A DNA stretch of 56,184 nucleotides, taken from positions 89,731 through 145,914 of the forward strand of contig DETK01000033.1 in assembly GCA_002361615.1 (NCBI GenBank), written 5' to 3'. Below the pieces are notes generated by a model that was given only the letters and a program-made list of their open reading frames with translations, ran no database searches and was not told where the DNA came from. The DNA is from Bacteroidales bacterium UBA3290 (lineage in GTDB: Bacteria; Bacteroidota; Bacteroidia; Bacteroidales; UBA932). The position numbers and the translations under genes were made by a program. Below, in pieces: positions 40,319 to 52,456 of the stretch. Each line of letters begins with the position of its first letter. Position 1 is the first letter of the stretch.

Positions 40319-41962
40319 ATGAATGCCTGCCGAAGGTCTCTGTGGATGCTGATGCTGGTGGCTGTCACATTGGTGGCGGCATGCAGCAGCCCGGCCCGGC
40401 GTGCGCAGACGCGGACCATGCGATCTCTGCTCAATGAGCTGGACGGGTATGTCGCTGCGCGCGGGGTTTATGTGGCGGGCAAACTGGACCAGATTGAAGC
40501 CTTGCGGCGGATTGCGTCGTCGGCGCACAATGAGGAGCTTCGCTTCGAGACGGAGATGCGCATCGCCGATGAATTCTTTTCGTTCAACTTCGACTCCACA
40601 CAGGCTTGCCTCAAGCAGTGCCAGGCGCTTGCCCGGCGGATGGGCGATAAAGAGCGGTACGATCGTGCTACGATCCAGTTGGGACATCTCTATGCCAAGG
40701 CAGGTAGTTATATGGAAGCGTATTCTCTTCTTTATGAGCAGATGGATACGCTTTCTCTCTCCGAAGAACGGAAGACAGACTATTTGCTCACGGTGTATGA
40801 TTTCTGCATGGATATGGCCGGTAATTCCGGGATGGTGGAGCGGCTGGCGATTCCGGATGCCGCTACCTATCGTTCCCAGCTGCTGCAGCGGATTCCCCGC
40901 GACTCGGAGACCTGGCGCAGTTTGCTTCGCGACGAACTGATGTGGCAGGAGCGCTACCAAGCGGCCGACAGTGTGGCGCGGCTGCTTCTTTCCGGAACGC
41001 AGCCTGACCAGCATACCTATGCCATTTTCGCTTTTTATCTTTCGGAAATCGCAGAGCGACAAGGTAAACCGATGGAGCGTATGCAATGGCTGGTGCGCTC
41101 TGCCGAAAGCGATATCATCAACGCGGTCAAAGATTATGCATCCCTGACGATGGTGGCCCAGTCCATCCTGGATGAAGATGTGGACCGTTCGTTCCGTTAT
41201 CTCCGATTCGCGCAGGAAGACGCTCTTTTCTATAATGCGAAGCTGCGCCCGTGGCAGATTTCGCGTTTTATGATGCAAGTGGAAGATGCTTATACGGCCC
41301 GGCGGGAGCAGCAGCGAAAAGCGTCTGCGGCTTCTTCCGTCCTTCTGGCTGTTCTGTCGCTGGCGTTGCTGTTGCTGGCCTGGTTCTTCATTGTCCGCTC
41401 CCGCAATCTCTCCCGGCTGCGGGCGCAACTGGAGGAAAGCAACAGCCAGCTGGCACTGGCCAATGCGGCGCTGGAAAACCTCAATCAGGAACTTTCGCAG
41501 GCCGACCAGGTGAAGGAACGCTACATCGTCTCCTTCCTGGAGAGTCTCTCCACGCAGATCCACCTTTTCAGGGAAGAGGACAACCGGCAGCGGAACTTGC
41601 TCAAGCGGGGGCGCACCGACCAGCTGTTGAAAGACCTGGCCAATTCCTCTCGATCCGAGAAAGCCCGTGAGGAATTCTATCATGCTTTCGACACCACTTT
41701 CCTGGCCATGTATCCTGATTTCGTGGACCGGTTCAACGAACTGCTCAGGGAGGAGGGACGCATCCATCCTCCGAAAGGGAAGCTCACGACGGAGCTCCGG
41801 ATCTTCGCCCTCATCCGGCTGGGGGTCGAAGATTCCAAGAAGATCGCCCAGATGCTCGACTATTCCCTGAGCACGATTTACAATTACAAGGTCTCGGTCA
41901 AAAACCATGCGGTCGGCGACCGCGATTCCTTCGAGGAACAGGTGAAATTGATTGGAAAGTAG
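40319..41962 (+). CDS. DUF6377 membrane-anchored transcriptional regulator with TPR sensor region
   Basis: The 547-residue protein opens with a signal-like hydrophobic segment (about 8-22, ending VAAC). A TPR-like helical region (about 40-330) follows, then one membrane span at about 338-359 (VLLAVLSLALLLLAWFFIV) and a coiled coil (LRAQLEESNSQLALANAAL). The cytoplasmic DUF6377 part ends in a LuxR-like helix-turn-helix (KKIAQMLDYSLSTIYNYKVS, near 512-531). Such proteins sit next to SusCD loci and probably sense a periplasmic signal and bind DNA from the membrane. The start at 40319 gives the signal segment; a near-match promoter TACCTTTA at 40307-40314 lies only 5 bp upstream. It likely controls the following glucan genes. 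Confidence 0.8.
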   Translation: MNACRRSLWMLMLVAVTLVAACSSPARRAQTRTMRSLLNELDGYVAARGVYVAGKLDQIEALRRIASSAHNEELRFETEMRIADEFFSFNFDSTQACLKQCQALARRMGDKERYDRATIQLGHLYAKAGSYMEAYSLLYEQMDTLSLSEERKTDYLLTVYDFCMDMAGNSGMVERLAIPDAATYRSQLLQRIPRDSETWRSLLRDELMWQERYQAADSVARLLLSGTQPDQHTYAIFAFYLSEIAERQGKPMERMQWLVRSAESDIINAVKDYASLTMVAQSILDEDVDRSFRYLRFAQEDALFYNAKLRPWQISRFMMQVEDAYTARREQQRKASAASSVLLAVLSLALLLLAWFFIVRSRNLSRLRAQLEESNSQLALANAALENLNQELSQADQVKERYIVSFLESLSTQIHLFREEDNRQRNLLKRGRTDQLLKDLANSSRSEKAREEFYHAFDTTFLAMYPDFVDRFNELLREEGRIHPPKGKLTTELRIFALIRLGVEDSKKIAQMLDYSLSTIYNYKVSVKNHAVGDRDSFEEQVKLIGK

Positions 41963-42093
41963 GGGATAGTTCAGTCCCGGTTTACTACTTTTTTCTCCCT
42001 GCAAGATTTTTTAATACGTTGATTGATAGTGGCTTTTGCTTACGAGGTCACTACTATTTCTTTCTTGCGCGCGTAAGAGGTGAAGATTATGGC

Positions 42094-42101
42094 TAATTTT
42101 G
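42094..42101 (+). promoter_or_regulatory. -7 promoter element of the susC-led glucan operon
   Basis: TAATTTTG matches TAnnTTTG exactly, 70 bp upstream of the susC ATG (42171). It lies in the 208-bp gap after the regulator gene, the most AT-rich part of this region. A clear -33 TTTG at the usual spacing is not evident. The leader downstream is A-rich. Confidence 0.5.
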
Positions 42102-42170
42102 TTTCGGTTTTATTGCCAACACCAAAATTTCATAATAATCATTAACCAAACGCCAACAAAAATTCAGCGT

Positions 42171-45100
42171 ATGAAAAAACTAGCTACACTGATCCTAGCA
42201 TTAGGATTGACTTTGGCGGCCTTCGCACAGAACCTCACTGTAAAGGGTGTGGTACTGGACAAGGACCGTCAGCCGGTTGTCGGTGCGTTCATTGTTGAGC
42301 AGGGTACATCCAATGGTACCATGGCGGATGTGGACGGATCTTTCTCCATCCGCGTCCCCAGCGGGGCCACACTGGAAATCTCCTGCATCGGCTACGTGAC
42401 ACGCAATGTCACCGTCACTTCGGAACAGGCGCTGGAGATCATCCTCGAGGATGACACCCAGATGCTGGAAGAGACCGTCGTGGTGGGTTACGGTGTCCAG
42501 AAAAAGAGCGTCGTGACCGCTTCCATTTCCAAGGTGGACGGCGACGCCCTCAACAAGGTCCGCGCCTCTACCGTCAACGACGCCATCAAAGGCAAGGTTT
42601 CCGGTGTCCAGATCACGCAGGCATCCGGTCAGCCGGGTTCCGGCTCCCAGATCAAGATCCGCGGTATCGGTACGGTCAACAATTCGGATCCGCTCTACAT
42701 CGTGGACGGCATGCCGGTCGACGGTGGCATCGACTACCTGAACCCCAACGACATCAAGTCGGTCGAAATCCTGAAGGACGCTGCTTCGGCAGCGATCTAC
42801 GGCGCCCGTGCCGCCAACGGTGTGGTCCTGGTGACCACGCGTAACGGCGAAAAGGGTCAGGCTTCGATCAATTACAACGGCAGCTACGGCTGGCAGAACC
42901 CCTGGAGGAAGAAAGAAGTCCTCAATGCCACGGAGTATATGGTCATCATGAACGAAGCCCGCATCAACGACGGCGGCGCTCCGCTCTACTCGGCGGCTGA
43001 GATCGCAGCAGCCGGCAAGGGTACCGACTGGCAGGACGAGACCTTTAATTATAATGCGCCGATCATGCAGCACCAGTTCTCCGTGAGCGGCGGTACGGAA
43101 AAGGCCACGTATTTCGTCTCCCTGGGTTATTTCAAGCAGGATGGTATCGTGGGCGGCAACTATGGCAAGTCCAATTACGACCGTCTGTCCATCCGCTCGA
43201 ACAACACCTACGTTCCTTTTGAATCCAAGGAACGCAACTTCCTCAACAAGCTGACGCTGACGGCAAACATCGCCTATTCCAACATCAACGCGGCGGGTAT
43301 CACCACCAACTCGGAATTCGGTTCCGTCCTCGGTTCGGCCGTGGGCTTCAACCCTTCGATTCCGGTGTTCGCGGATGACGCGACCGCTGCCCGCATCCTG
43401 GCCGAGCATCCGACCGCTATCGTGGCTGCCGACGGCCGCGTGTATTCACTTCCGCCGACGGGCTATCAGGAGTTGACCAATCCGGTCGCCAACCTCGATA
43501 CGCCGTCCAACACCCTCTATAAGACGCATAAGTTCGTGGCCAACTTCGGCGCTGAACTGCAGATCCTTCCGTACCTCAAGTTCAAGACGAACTTCGGTAC
43601 CGACCTCTCGTTCTGGCGCAACCGCGGCTATGGCTTCGAGCAGTACAAGAGCTCGATGAACCAGACACTGACCAGCTGGGTCAACATGGGTATGAACGAG
43701 GGTCTCCGCTGGCAGGTGGAAAACTATTTCACCTATGACCAGCAGGTGGGCCGTCATCACTTCACGGCTGTCCTCGGCCAGTCGGCAATGAGCTATTCCT
43801 ATGTATATGTATCCGGCACGGACTACAACCTGAAGGAGACCAATCCCGCCATGGCTTACATTGATTCGGCGATCGGCAGCACCGACGACGAGCGTACGAG
43901 CGGCGGCACCGGCGGCTATGACTATCAGCGCCTGGCTTCCTACTTCTTCCGTTTCGACTACAACTACGACGAGCGTTATATGCTCGAGTTCACGGTCCGC
44001 CGCGACGGTTCTTCCCGTTTCGGCCCGGGCCACAAGTGGGCGACGTTCCCGGCCGTTTCCGCCGGTTGGAACGTGACCAACGAGCCCTGGTTCCGCGAAG
44101 GCCGTCCCGACTGGATCAACCAGTTGAAACTCCGTGCCAGCTGGGGCCGCAACGGTAACGAGAACATCGGTAACTTCCGCTACGCGTCCCTGATGGATAC
44201 GGGCCAGGAATACTACTTCGGCCTCGGAACCCTGGCCTACGGCAATATGTACTCCGGTGCCTCTCCGGCAGCGCTGGCCAACCCGACCATCCGCTGGGAG
44301 GAATCCGAGCAGGTTGACGTCGGTTTCGATGTCCGTCTGTTCAGCGACCGGCTGAGCTTCGGCTACGATTTCTACAACAAGCGTACGAACGGCATGCTCA
44401 TGGACAAGCCGATTCCTTCCTATGTGGGTCAGGGCGCTCCGATGTCCAACCTGGGTGACATGCGCAACTGGGGTCATGAATTCGAGCTCGGCTGGCAGCA
44501 CCAGGTCGGTGACTTCCATTATTCGGTCAACGCCAACGCCTCGCTGCTCCGCAACCGCCTGATCAACCTGGGTAACGAATCCGGTGAGGCCGTGTACCAG
44601 AGCAACGGCGCTTCCGGTATCGGTGACTACGTGAAAGGATCCAACGGTATGGTATGGCCGTACTTCTATGGTATGAAGACCGACGGTATCTTCCAGAACT
44701 GGGCCGAGGTCAACAACTACAAGAACCGGGACGGCGGCCTTATGCAGCCCAGTGCACAGCCGGGTGACGTGAAGTTCGTCGATGTCAACGGCGACGGTTA
44801 TGTAAACGACGACGACCGTACGATGATCGGTAAAGGTATGCCCGACTGGACGGCAGGTCTGACGATGTCGGCCGACTGGAAAGGCATCGACGCCACCCTG
44901 TTCTTCCAGGGCTCCTTCGGCAACGATATCTTCGACTACTGCATGCGTGGTGATATTCCCGCCCAGAACCGTCCGGGTTGGGTGCTGGACCGCTGGATCG
45001 GTGAAGGCACCTCCAACCGCATCCCGCGTATGACCAACGCCAACCCGAACCAGAACTGGCGTTCCTCCGACCTGTGGGTGAAAGACGGCTCCTTCGTCCG

Positions 45101-45326
45101 CCTGAAGACCGCCCAGATCGGTTATACGCTCCCCGCCAAGTGGCTCCAGACCATCTTCATCAAGAACTTCCGCGTGTATGTGGCGGGTGAGAACCTGCTT
45201 ACCTTCACGAAGTACGAGGGCTTCGACCCTGAAATGGCCTCCGACGGCTATACGACCATCGGCGTGGACCGCGGCATCTATCCGCAGGCCCGCACCATCA
45301 CCGTTGGTGCTTCCATCACTTTCTAA
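42171..45326 (+). CDS. SusC/RagA-type TonB-dependent transporter
   Basis: The 1051-residue precursor has a signal peptide (1-20, ending AFAQ). A carboxypeptidase-regulatory-like domain spans 21-100 (VKGVVLDKDRQPVVGAF). The TonB-box region ETVVVGYGVQKK precedes the plug domain (ASTVNDAIKGKVSGVQI, IRGIGTVNNSDPLYIVDGMP). A 22-strand barrel ends in TITVGASITF, with terminal Phe. With SusD it imports oligosaccharides across the outer membrane using TonB-ExbBD energy. The start at 42171 immediately precedes the signal; the frame is open 72 bp further upstream. susD follows 19 bp later. Confidence 0.95.
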   Translation: MKKLATLILALGLTLAAFAQNLTVKGVVLDKDRQPVVGAFIVEQGTSNGTMADVDGSFSIRVPSGATLEISCIGYVTRNVTVTSEQALEIILEDDTQMLEETVVVGYGVQKKSVVTASISKVDGDALNKVRASTVNDAIKGKVSGVQITQASGQPGSGSQIKIRGIGTVNNSDPLYIVDGMPVDGGIDYLNPNDIKSVEILKDAASAAIYGARAANGVVLVTTRNGEKGQASINYNGSYGWQNPWRKKEVLNATEYMVIMNEARINDGGAPLYSAAEIAAAGKGTDWQDETFNYNAPIMQHQFSVSGGTEKATYFVSLGYFKQDGIVGGNYGKSNYDRLSIRSNNTYVPFESKERNFLNKLTLTANIAYSNINAAGITTNSEFGSVLGSAVGFNPSIPVFADDATAARILAEHPTAIVAADGRVYSLPPTGYQELTNPVANLDTPSNTLYKTHKFVANFGAELQILPYLKFKTNFGTDLSFWRNRGYGFEQYKSSMNQTLTSWVNMGMNEGLRWQVENYFTYDQQVGRHHFTAVLGQSAMSYSYVYVSGTDYNLKETNPAMAYIDSAIGSTDDERTSGGTGGYDYQRLASYFFRFDYNYDERYMLEFTVRRDGSSRFGPGHKWATFPAVSAGWNVTNEPWFREGRPDWINQLKLRASWGRNGNENIGNFRYASLMDTGQEYYFGLGTLAYGNMYSGASPAALANPTIRWEESEQVDVGFDVRLFSDRLSFGYDFYNKRTNGMLMDKPIPSYVGQGAPMSNLGDMRNWGHEFELGWQHQVGDFHYSVNANASLLRNRLINLGNESGEAVYQSNGASGIGDYVKGSNGMVWPYFYGMKTDGIFQNWAEVNNYKNRDGGLMQPSAQPGDVKFVDVNGDGYVNDDDRTMIGKGMPDWTAGLTMSADWKGIDATLFFQGSFGNDIFDYCMRGDIPAQNRPGWVLDRWIGEGTSNRIPRMTNANPNQNWRSSDLWVKDGSFVRLKTAQIGYTLPAKWLQTIFIKNFRVYVAGENLLTFTKYEGFDPEMASDGYTTIGVDRGIYPQARTITVGASITF

Positions 45327-45345
45327 TGCTTAATTGAAATCGAAT

Positions 45346-46899
45346 ATGAAACTCAATAGATTCTTTGCAGTTATCGCGATTTCCTGCCTGGTGCTGACCA
45401 GCTGCGGTGAGGAATTCCTCACGGCCCACACGACCCATCAGGGTGCGGCCGGCGCGGAAGCCACCGAGAGTGCCATCCTGTCCTACCTGACGGCGACCTA
45501 TCAGCCGCTGCTGATGGACTCCTACGCGAACTACAACTACAACCACATCCTGCTGCTGTCCGACCTCCGTTCCGACGACATCTACAAGGGCGGCGGTGAC
45601 GCCGGCGACCAGTCCTGGATGTACCATATGTCCCTCTTCCAGATTCCCGCATCGGAGAGTCCGACCGGCATCTGGAGTCTCTACTACACGGCCATTGCCC
45701 GTGCCAACAACACGCTGATGGCCATCGACAACGCGGTCGGTTTCGACAGCGATGCGGCCAAACGGAAACTGGCCGGCTACAAGGCCGAGGCCCTTTTCCT
45801 GCGTGCCTATTACCTCCATCACCTGTGGAAACTCTACGGCAACATTCCTTTCTTCACGGAACCGCTGGAAGATCCTTTCATGGCACCCCAGAAGAGTGCT
45901 GATGCCATCTATCAGGACATCATGGCTGACATCGCCGCCGCAGAATCGGCTGCTGCCGCTGCCGGTGACGAGTTCCCGATGTACACCAACGGTACCATGA
46001 AGCAGGCGCGCGCCAACCTGGCTGCGCTCTATATGCTCAAGGCCCGTGTGGTGATGTACCAGAACGACCAGTCGAAGTACGGTGAAGTGGCTTCCAACAT
46101 GGCTGCCATCATCACCAGCGGCCGTTACGGCCTGATCGATTTCGACGCCCTCTGGACCGGTGCCGACGAGAACGACTTCACGCCGGAATCCATCTTCGAG
46201 AGCAATCAGATCTCCGACGGAAAACGAGACTGGGGCAGCGCCTGGACCGGCTGCGGTACCAACCTGCCTGCCTACATCTCGCCGAACGAACTGAGCGATC
46301 CCGTGTTCTGCGGCGGCTGGGGCTTCGGTCCTGTGCGCCAGGCTACCTGGGATATGTTTGAAGCCGGCGACGTCCGTCGCGAAGGTTCCATCAACGCTTT
46401 TGCAGACGGCACCTACGGTCCGCGTTTCCAGAACACCGGCCTCTTCCAGAAGAAGTATGCCGCCCGTACGGCGCTCCGTTCGCCGATCGGTACCGTGGAC
46501 CTCAACTATCCGAACAACCTGATCATCTTCCGCTACGCCGAGACGCTGCTCAACTATGCCGAGCTGGTCGGTGTAATGGGTGCTTCTCCTGCCGGCGGAG
46601 TCTCCGCCCAGGACTGCCTGGATCAGATCCGCTTCCGTGCCGGACTGGGTTCGATTCCCGTGTCTGCTGAAAACATCAAGTCCGAGCGCCGCAAGGAGTT
46701 CGTAGGGGAAGGCATGCGCTTCTGGGACCTCATCCGCTGGGGTGACGCCGCCACGGTGCTTACCGAGAACGACGTGCAGTTCCAGAGTGTCCGCACGTTC
46801 AATCCCGGCAAGGACAAGTATCTGCCTATTCCGCAGAGCGAGATGAGCCGTACCGCCGGTACGGGCGAGTTCGAACTCAAACAGAACCCGGGTTATTAA
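45346..46899 (+). CDS. SusD/RagB-type glycan-binding lipoprotein
   Basis: The 517-residue lipoprotein has lipobox LTSC near residue 20, followed by GEEFL. TPR helices typical of SusD are seen (WSLYYTAIARANNTLMAI, KAEALFLRAYYLHHLWKLYG, NIPFFTEPL). The C-terminal SusD part has RRKEFVGEGMRFWDLIRWG and ends in FELKQNPGY, the canonical ending. It caps the SusC barrel as a lid and binds oligosaccharide at the surface. The start at 45346 is the ATG before the signal; an in-frame TTG upstream was rejected. Confidence 0.95.
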   Translation: MKLNRFFAVIAISCLVLTSCGEEFLTAHTTHQGAAGAEATESAILSYLTATYQPLLMDSYANYNYNHILLLSDLRSDDIYKGGGDAGDQSWMYHMSLFQIPASESPTGIWSLYYTAIARANNTLMAIDNAVGFDSDAAKRKLAGYKAEALFLRAYYLHHLWKLYGNIPFFTEPLEDPFMAPQKSADAIYQDIMADIAAAESAAAAAGDEFPMYTNGTMKQARANLAALYMLKARVVMYQNDQSKYGEVASNMAAIITSGRYGLIDFDALWTGADENDFTPESIFESNQISDGKRDWGSAWTGCGTNLPAYISPNELSDPVFCGGWGFGPVRQATWDMFEAGDVRREGSINAFADGTYGPRFQNTGLFQKKYAARTALRSPIGTVDLNYPNNLIIFRYAETLLNYAELVGVMGASPAGGVSAQDCLDQIRFRAGLGSIPVSAENIKSERRKEFVGEGMRFWDLIRWGDAATVLTENDVQFQSVRTFNPGKDKYLPIPQSEMSRTAGTGEFELKQNPGY

Positions 46900-46923
46900 T
46901 GGTCAATCCTAATTGAAATCATC

Positions 46924-48825
46924 ATGAAGAACATAGTCAAAATCAGTATGGTCCTTGCCGCCGCGGTCGCGCTGCTTTTCTCCTGCGCCCCGCTGGACAG
47001 GGATGACTACCAGCTCGGAGCTCCTGTGAGCGAGAGTCAGCTGAGTTTCACCAGCTCTCCTTCGTCTTCTTCTCCGAACATCATCGTGCTGAAGAACACC
47101 TCTTCGACGGCTGGCGTCGCGCTGTGGGACCTCGGAAACGGTTCCAATGCCAAGGGTGACGAAGTGACGGTCGCTTATCCGTTCAAGGGCCAGTATACGG
47201 TCTCGATGTCGCTCTATACGCAGGGCGGCAGCGCCACCATCTCCCAGGTCGTCACGATTGCCGACGACGACTACGGTCTGCTCGATACCCCTGGTTTCAA
47301 TGCCCTTACCGGTGGCGCCAACGCCACGGAAGGCAAGACCTGGGTCTTCGCCCGCTATACCAAGGGCCACTTCGGAGTGGACGATGTGAACAATGCCCCC
47401 AACGGCAACATCGGCGGTTGGTGGTGGGCCTGCGACCCGAATGGCAAGGAAGGATGCTCGCTCTATGAAAACGAGTACACCTTCATCCAGCGGGGCACCA
47501 AGCTCATCTGGAAGAACCAGGGCAACATCTATTCGAATGAAAACGGCATGAACCACCTCGGCATTGCGGGAACGCCTACGCCGGTCGGCGACTACGATAT
47601 CCCGTACACCCCGGCTGACAACCTGACTTTCTCTCTCGATGAGGAGAATGGCAAACTCACCCTGAGCGGCAATGCATTCCTCGGTTTCTATACCGGTGAG
47701 AGCGAATACAATATCATCAGCCTGACGGAGCACGAACTGTTCGTCTGGTGCCGCAGTGCCGCGGAACCCGGCAATGCCTGGTATTTCATCTTCGTTCCGA
47801 AAGACGAGCTCAAGGAGCCCGATCCGGAGCCGGTCATCCCGCCGGATCCGAAACCTGAATCCGAAGAGGCCTGGTTCCGTCCGAACGCCCCGACCAACCT
47901 GATGCGTTCCAGCATCGATTATGAGAGCTGGTTCAGCGGCGCCGACTGGACAGGCGGTCTCGAGCCCGGTGTTGCGGTCAAGAACGATATCGTCATTACC
48001 GTTCCCGAAGGTATCGGCGGCGGCGAATGGATGGGCCAGTTCAAGATCCGTACGCACATTCCGGCGGATGCACGCGAACGCTTCGACTTCAGCTGCAACA
48101 TCAGCGCTACCCAGGCCGGAACGGCTACCGTCAAGATGACGGCCGACAACGACCCGGCAGACGACGACTTCTTCTACGACGGCGGCGTGGCCGTGGGCGC
48201 TGGTGCCACTACGATTTTCGAGGCTCCCGACCATATGCTCAACAACGCTACCGAGAGCATCCTGCTGGTGTTCGACTTCGGCCGTTTCCCGGCCGGAACC
48301 GTGATCACCCTCTCCAACCTGTGTCTCCAGAAGCACATTCCGCTCAGCGACAAACCCGTGGTTGAGAACCTCTGGCCCAGTGCCGAAGTCTTCGCCACGC
48401 AGTGGTTCAGCGGCGCTGACTGGAGCGGCAGCCTGACTGCCGACTTCAACATGCTGGAAGGCAATGGCTTCGAAATTACGATCCCCGAAGGAATCGGCGG
48501 CAGCGAATGGATGGGCCAGTTTGCGATCCATACGGATATCCAACTGCTCGCTTCCCACGAGTACGAGTTCTCCTGCAAGGTCAACTCTACGGCGGCTTCC
48601 ACCTTCACGATCAAGCTCACCAACGATCCTGAGGCCGACAGCAAGGTCTGCTTCTACGACGGCGGTGCCACGATGGTCGAAGGAACCGTCACGATCCGCA
48701 AACCGGGCATCAAACCGGAATCCGAAGACGCCGAGGCGGCGATGCTGATCTTCGACTTCGGCCGCACGCCGGCCGGTACGAAGATCACGGTCACCGACAT
48801 CGTGTTGCAGGAATATGTCTATTAG
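46924..48825 (+). CDS. Surface glycan-binding lipoprotein with PKD-like domain and duplicated C-terminal CBM-like modules
   Basis: The 633-residue lipoprotein has lipobox LFSC near residue 21. Residues ~36-115 form a PKD-like domain (VALWDLGNGSNAKGDEVTV, FKGQYTVSMSLYTQGG). A beta-rich domain from ~120 to 300 follows (GGWWWACDPNGKEGCSLYE). A Pro-rich linker (about 301-316) leads to two tandem ~157-residue modules. The first starts with WFSGADWTGG near 336, the second with WFSGADWSGS near 494; both contain VPEGIGG/IPEGIGG and EWMGQF, then a FDFGR..PAGT strand. The modules resemble CBM4-type carbohydrate-binding folds. It occupies the SusE/F (SGBP-B) position after SusD and likely captures beta-glucan for the enzymes downstream. 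It has no catalytic motif. Confidence 0.83.
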   Translation: MKNIVKISMVLAAAVALLFSCAPLDRDDYQLGAPVSESQLSFTSSPSSSSPNIIVLKNTSSTAGVALWDLGNGSNAKGDEVTVAYPFKGQYTVSMSLYTQGGSATISQVVTIADDDYGLLDTPGFNALTGGANATEGKTWVFARYTKGHFGVDDVNNAPNGNIGGWWWACDPNGKEGCSLYENEYTFIQRGTKLIWKNQGNIYSNENGMNHLGIAGTPTPVGDYDIPYTPADNLTFSLDEENGKLTLSGNAFLGFYTGESEYNIISLTEHELFVWCRSAAEPGNAWYFIFVPKDELKEPDPEPVIPPDPKPESEEAWFRPNAPTNLMRSSIDYESWFSGADWTGGLEPGVAVKNDIVITVPEGIGGGEWMGQFKIRTHIPADARERFDFSCNISATQAGTATVKMTADNDPADDDFFYDGGVAVGAGATTIFEAPDHMLNNATESILLVFDFGRFPAGTVITLSNLCLQKHIPLSDKPVVENLWPSAEVFATQWFSGADWSGSLTADFNMLEGNGFEITIPEGIGGSEWMGQFAIHTDIQLLASHEYEFSCKVNSTAASTFTIKLTNDPEADSKVCFYDGGATMVEGTVTIRKPGIKPESEDAEAAMLIFDFGRTPAGTKITVTDIVLQEYVY

Positions 48826-48829
48826 TCCG

Positions 48830-50194
48830 ATGCGCAATATGCTTGCCCTGCTGTCTCTCGTCCTGTTGCTTTCAGCCTGCAACACGCCTGTGACGCCGGT
48901 CGGACCTCAGCCCGAAGCTCCCGTCATCCGCTTCGATGCCAGTGAACTGGCGGTCGAAGCCGAGGGCGGGGAGGCTTCGGTCAAGGTCAGCGCGACGGCA
49001 AGTTGGACTGTGGCCACGGATGGCCAGGACTGGTATGTCCTGGCCTCCCCGGCCCAGATCTATGCGGGCGAAAGCATCTTGAAGATATCGGCACAGCCCA
49101 ACAATACCCAGGCGGCGCGTTCGGCTACGCTTCGTTTCGCCAGCGGCGACGCTACGGCCACCCTGAAGGTGACGCAGCCTTTCTTCGTCCCGACACTTTC
49201 CTTCTCCCAGAGTGAAGTGACGGGTTCAGGGGACGGCGGCGAAGTCACGGTGAAAACCGTGTCGAATGCCTCCTGGACCCTGGAGGATGCTGACCTCGAC
49301 TACTGGTTCAGCATCTCGCCCAAGACCATCGGCCGGGGCGAAGGCGAACTCAAGGTCCGCTTCAACCGGAGCTATGTGGCCGAGAAGCGCCGTGCGCTGG
49401 TCCACTTCCGCAGCGGCGATGCAGAGATGACTCTGCCGATCGTCCAGGAAGAAGGGGAGCCTGTCCCGGCAGGCGCCTACGTGCCGGAAGGCTATCAGCT
49501 CATCTGGCAAGACGATTTCTCCGGCCCTTCTGACAAACTGATTGAGAAATGGCGTTTTGAAGACTGGGCGCCGGGCCGTGTGAACCACGAGCTCCAGCGC
49601 TATGTTCCGGATGACCGCCGTACTTCCTATACCCAGGACGGTGCGCTGTACATCGTGGCCCGCAAAGACGGAAACCAGGTGATCTCCGCCCGGATGAACA
49701 GCCGGGAATCCTGGCTCTACGGCTATTTCGAAGCGGCCATCTGGCTCCCGAAAGGAAAGGGAACCTGGCCTGCCTTCTGGATGATGCCTGATGACCAGTC
49801 GAAGGGCTGGCCCGCCTGCGGCGAGATCGATATCATGGAAGAAGTCGGTGTCGATGCGGACATTACGTCTTCTTCCATCCACTGCGAGGCCTACAACCAC
49901 GTGAAGAATACCCAGAAGACGGCGAGCCGCACCACGGCCGGCGCCGAGAGTGAGTATCACGTGTATGCGCTGGAGTGGACCGAAGATGTGATCCGCAGCT
50001 ACGTGGACGGCGTCCTGCTGCTGGAATTCAAGAACGACCGGGCCGGACGCGAAAGCACATGGCCTTTCAACAAGAAGTTCTATCTGACCCTCAACCTGGC
50101 ATGGGGCGGCGACTGGGGCGGTTACGCCGGCGTCGATGAAAACGCCCTTCCATGCACGATGAAGGTCGATTATGTACGCGTTTACAAAAAGTAA
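48830..50194 (+). CDS. GH16 endo-beta-1,3(1,4)-glucanase lipoprotein with two BACON-like domains
   Basis: The 454-residue lipoprotein has lipobox LSAC near residue 17. Two BACON/Ig-like domains span ~30-112 (VSATASWTVATDGQDWYVL) and ~115-205 (VKTVSNASWTLEDADLDYWF). The GH16 domain (about 215-454) carries the catalytic signature GEIDIMEEVG: Glu332 nucleophile, Asp334, Glu337 acid/base. Conserved HELQRY and AFWMM segments precede it and LNLAWGGDWGG follows. The one-residue-longer EIDIMEE form is typical of laminarinase-type GH16 (beta-bulge enzymes). It would cleave beta-1,3-glucan at the cell surface. The start at 48830 is 4 bp after the previous stop. Confidence 0.93.
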   Translation: MRNMLALLSLVLLLSACNTPVTPVGPQPEAPVIRFDASELAVEAEGGEASVKVSATASWTVATDGQDWYVLASPAQIYAGESILKISAQPNNTQAARSATLRFASGDATATLKVTQPFFVPTLSFSQSEVTGSGDGGEVTVKTVSNASWTLEDADLDYWFSISPKTIGRGEGELKVRFNRSYVAEKRRALVHFRSGDAEMTLPIVQEEGEPVPAGAYVPEGYQLIWQDDFSGPSDKLIEKWRFEDWAPGRVNHELQRYVPDDRRTSYTQDGALYIVARKDGNQVISARMNSRESWLYGYFEAAIWLPKGKGTWPAFWMMPDDQSKGWPACGEIDIMEEVGVDADITSSSIHCEAYNHVKNTQKTASRTTAGAESEYHVYALEWTEDVIRSYVDGVLLLEFKNDRAGRESTWPFNKKFYLTLNLAWGGDWGGYAGVDENALPCTMKVDYVRVYKK

Positions 50195-50209
50195 AGGAGA
50201 GTGATTCCT

Positions 50210-52455
<2,246 letters not shown>

Positions 52456-52456
<1 letters not shown>

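Noticed and set aside
40088..42004. 638-residue minus-strand frame opposite the DUF6377 regulator
   Set aside because: The plus strand has TPR, membrane and helix-turn-helix features, and the antisense frame has none. It also crosses the operon-end inverted repeat.
46909..48885. 658-residue minus-strand frame opposite the glycan-binding protein
   Set aside because: It is a shadow of the lipoprotein gene and has no recognisable family.
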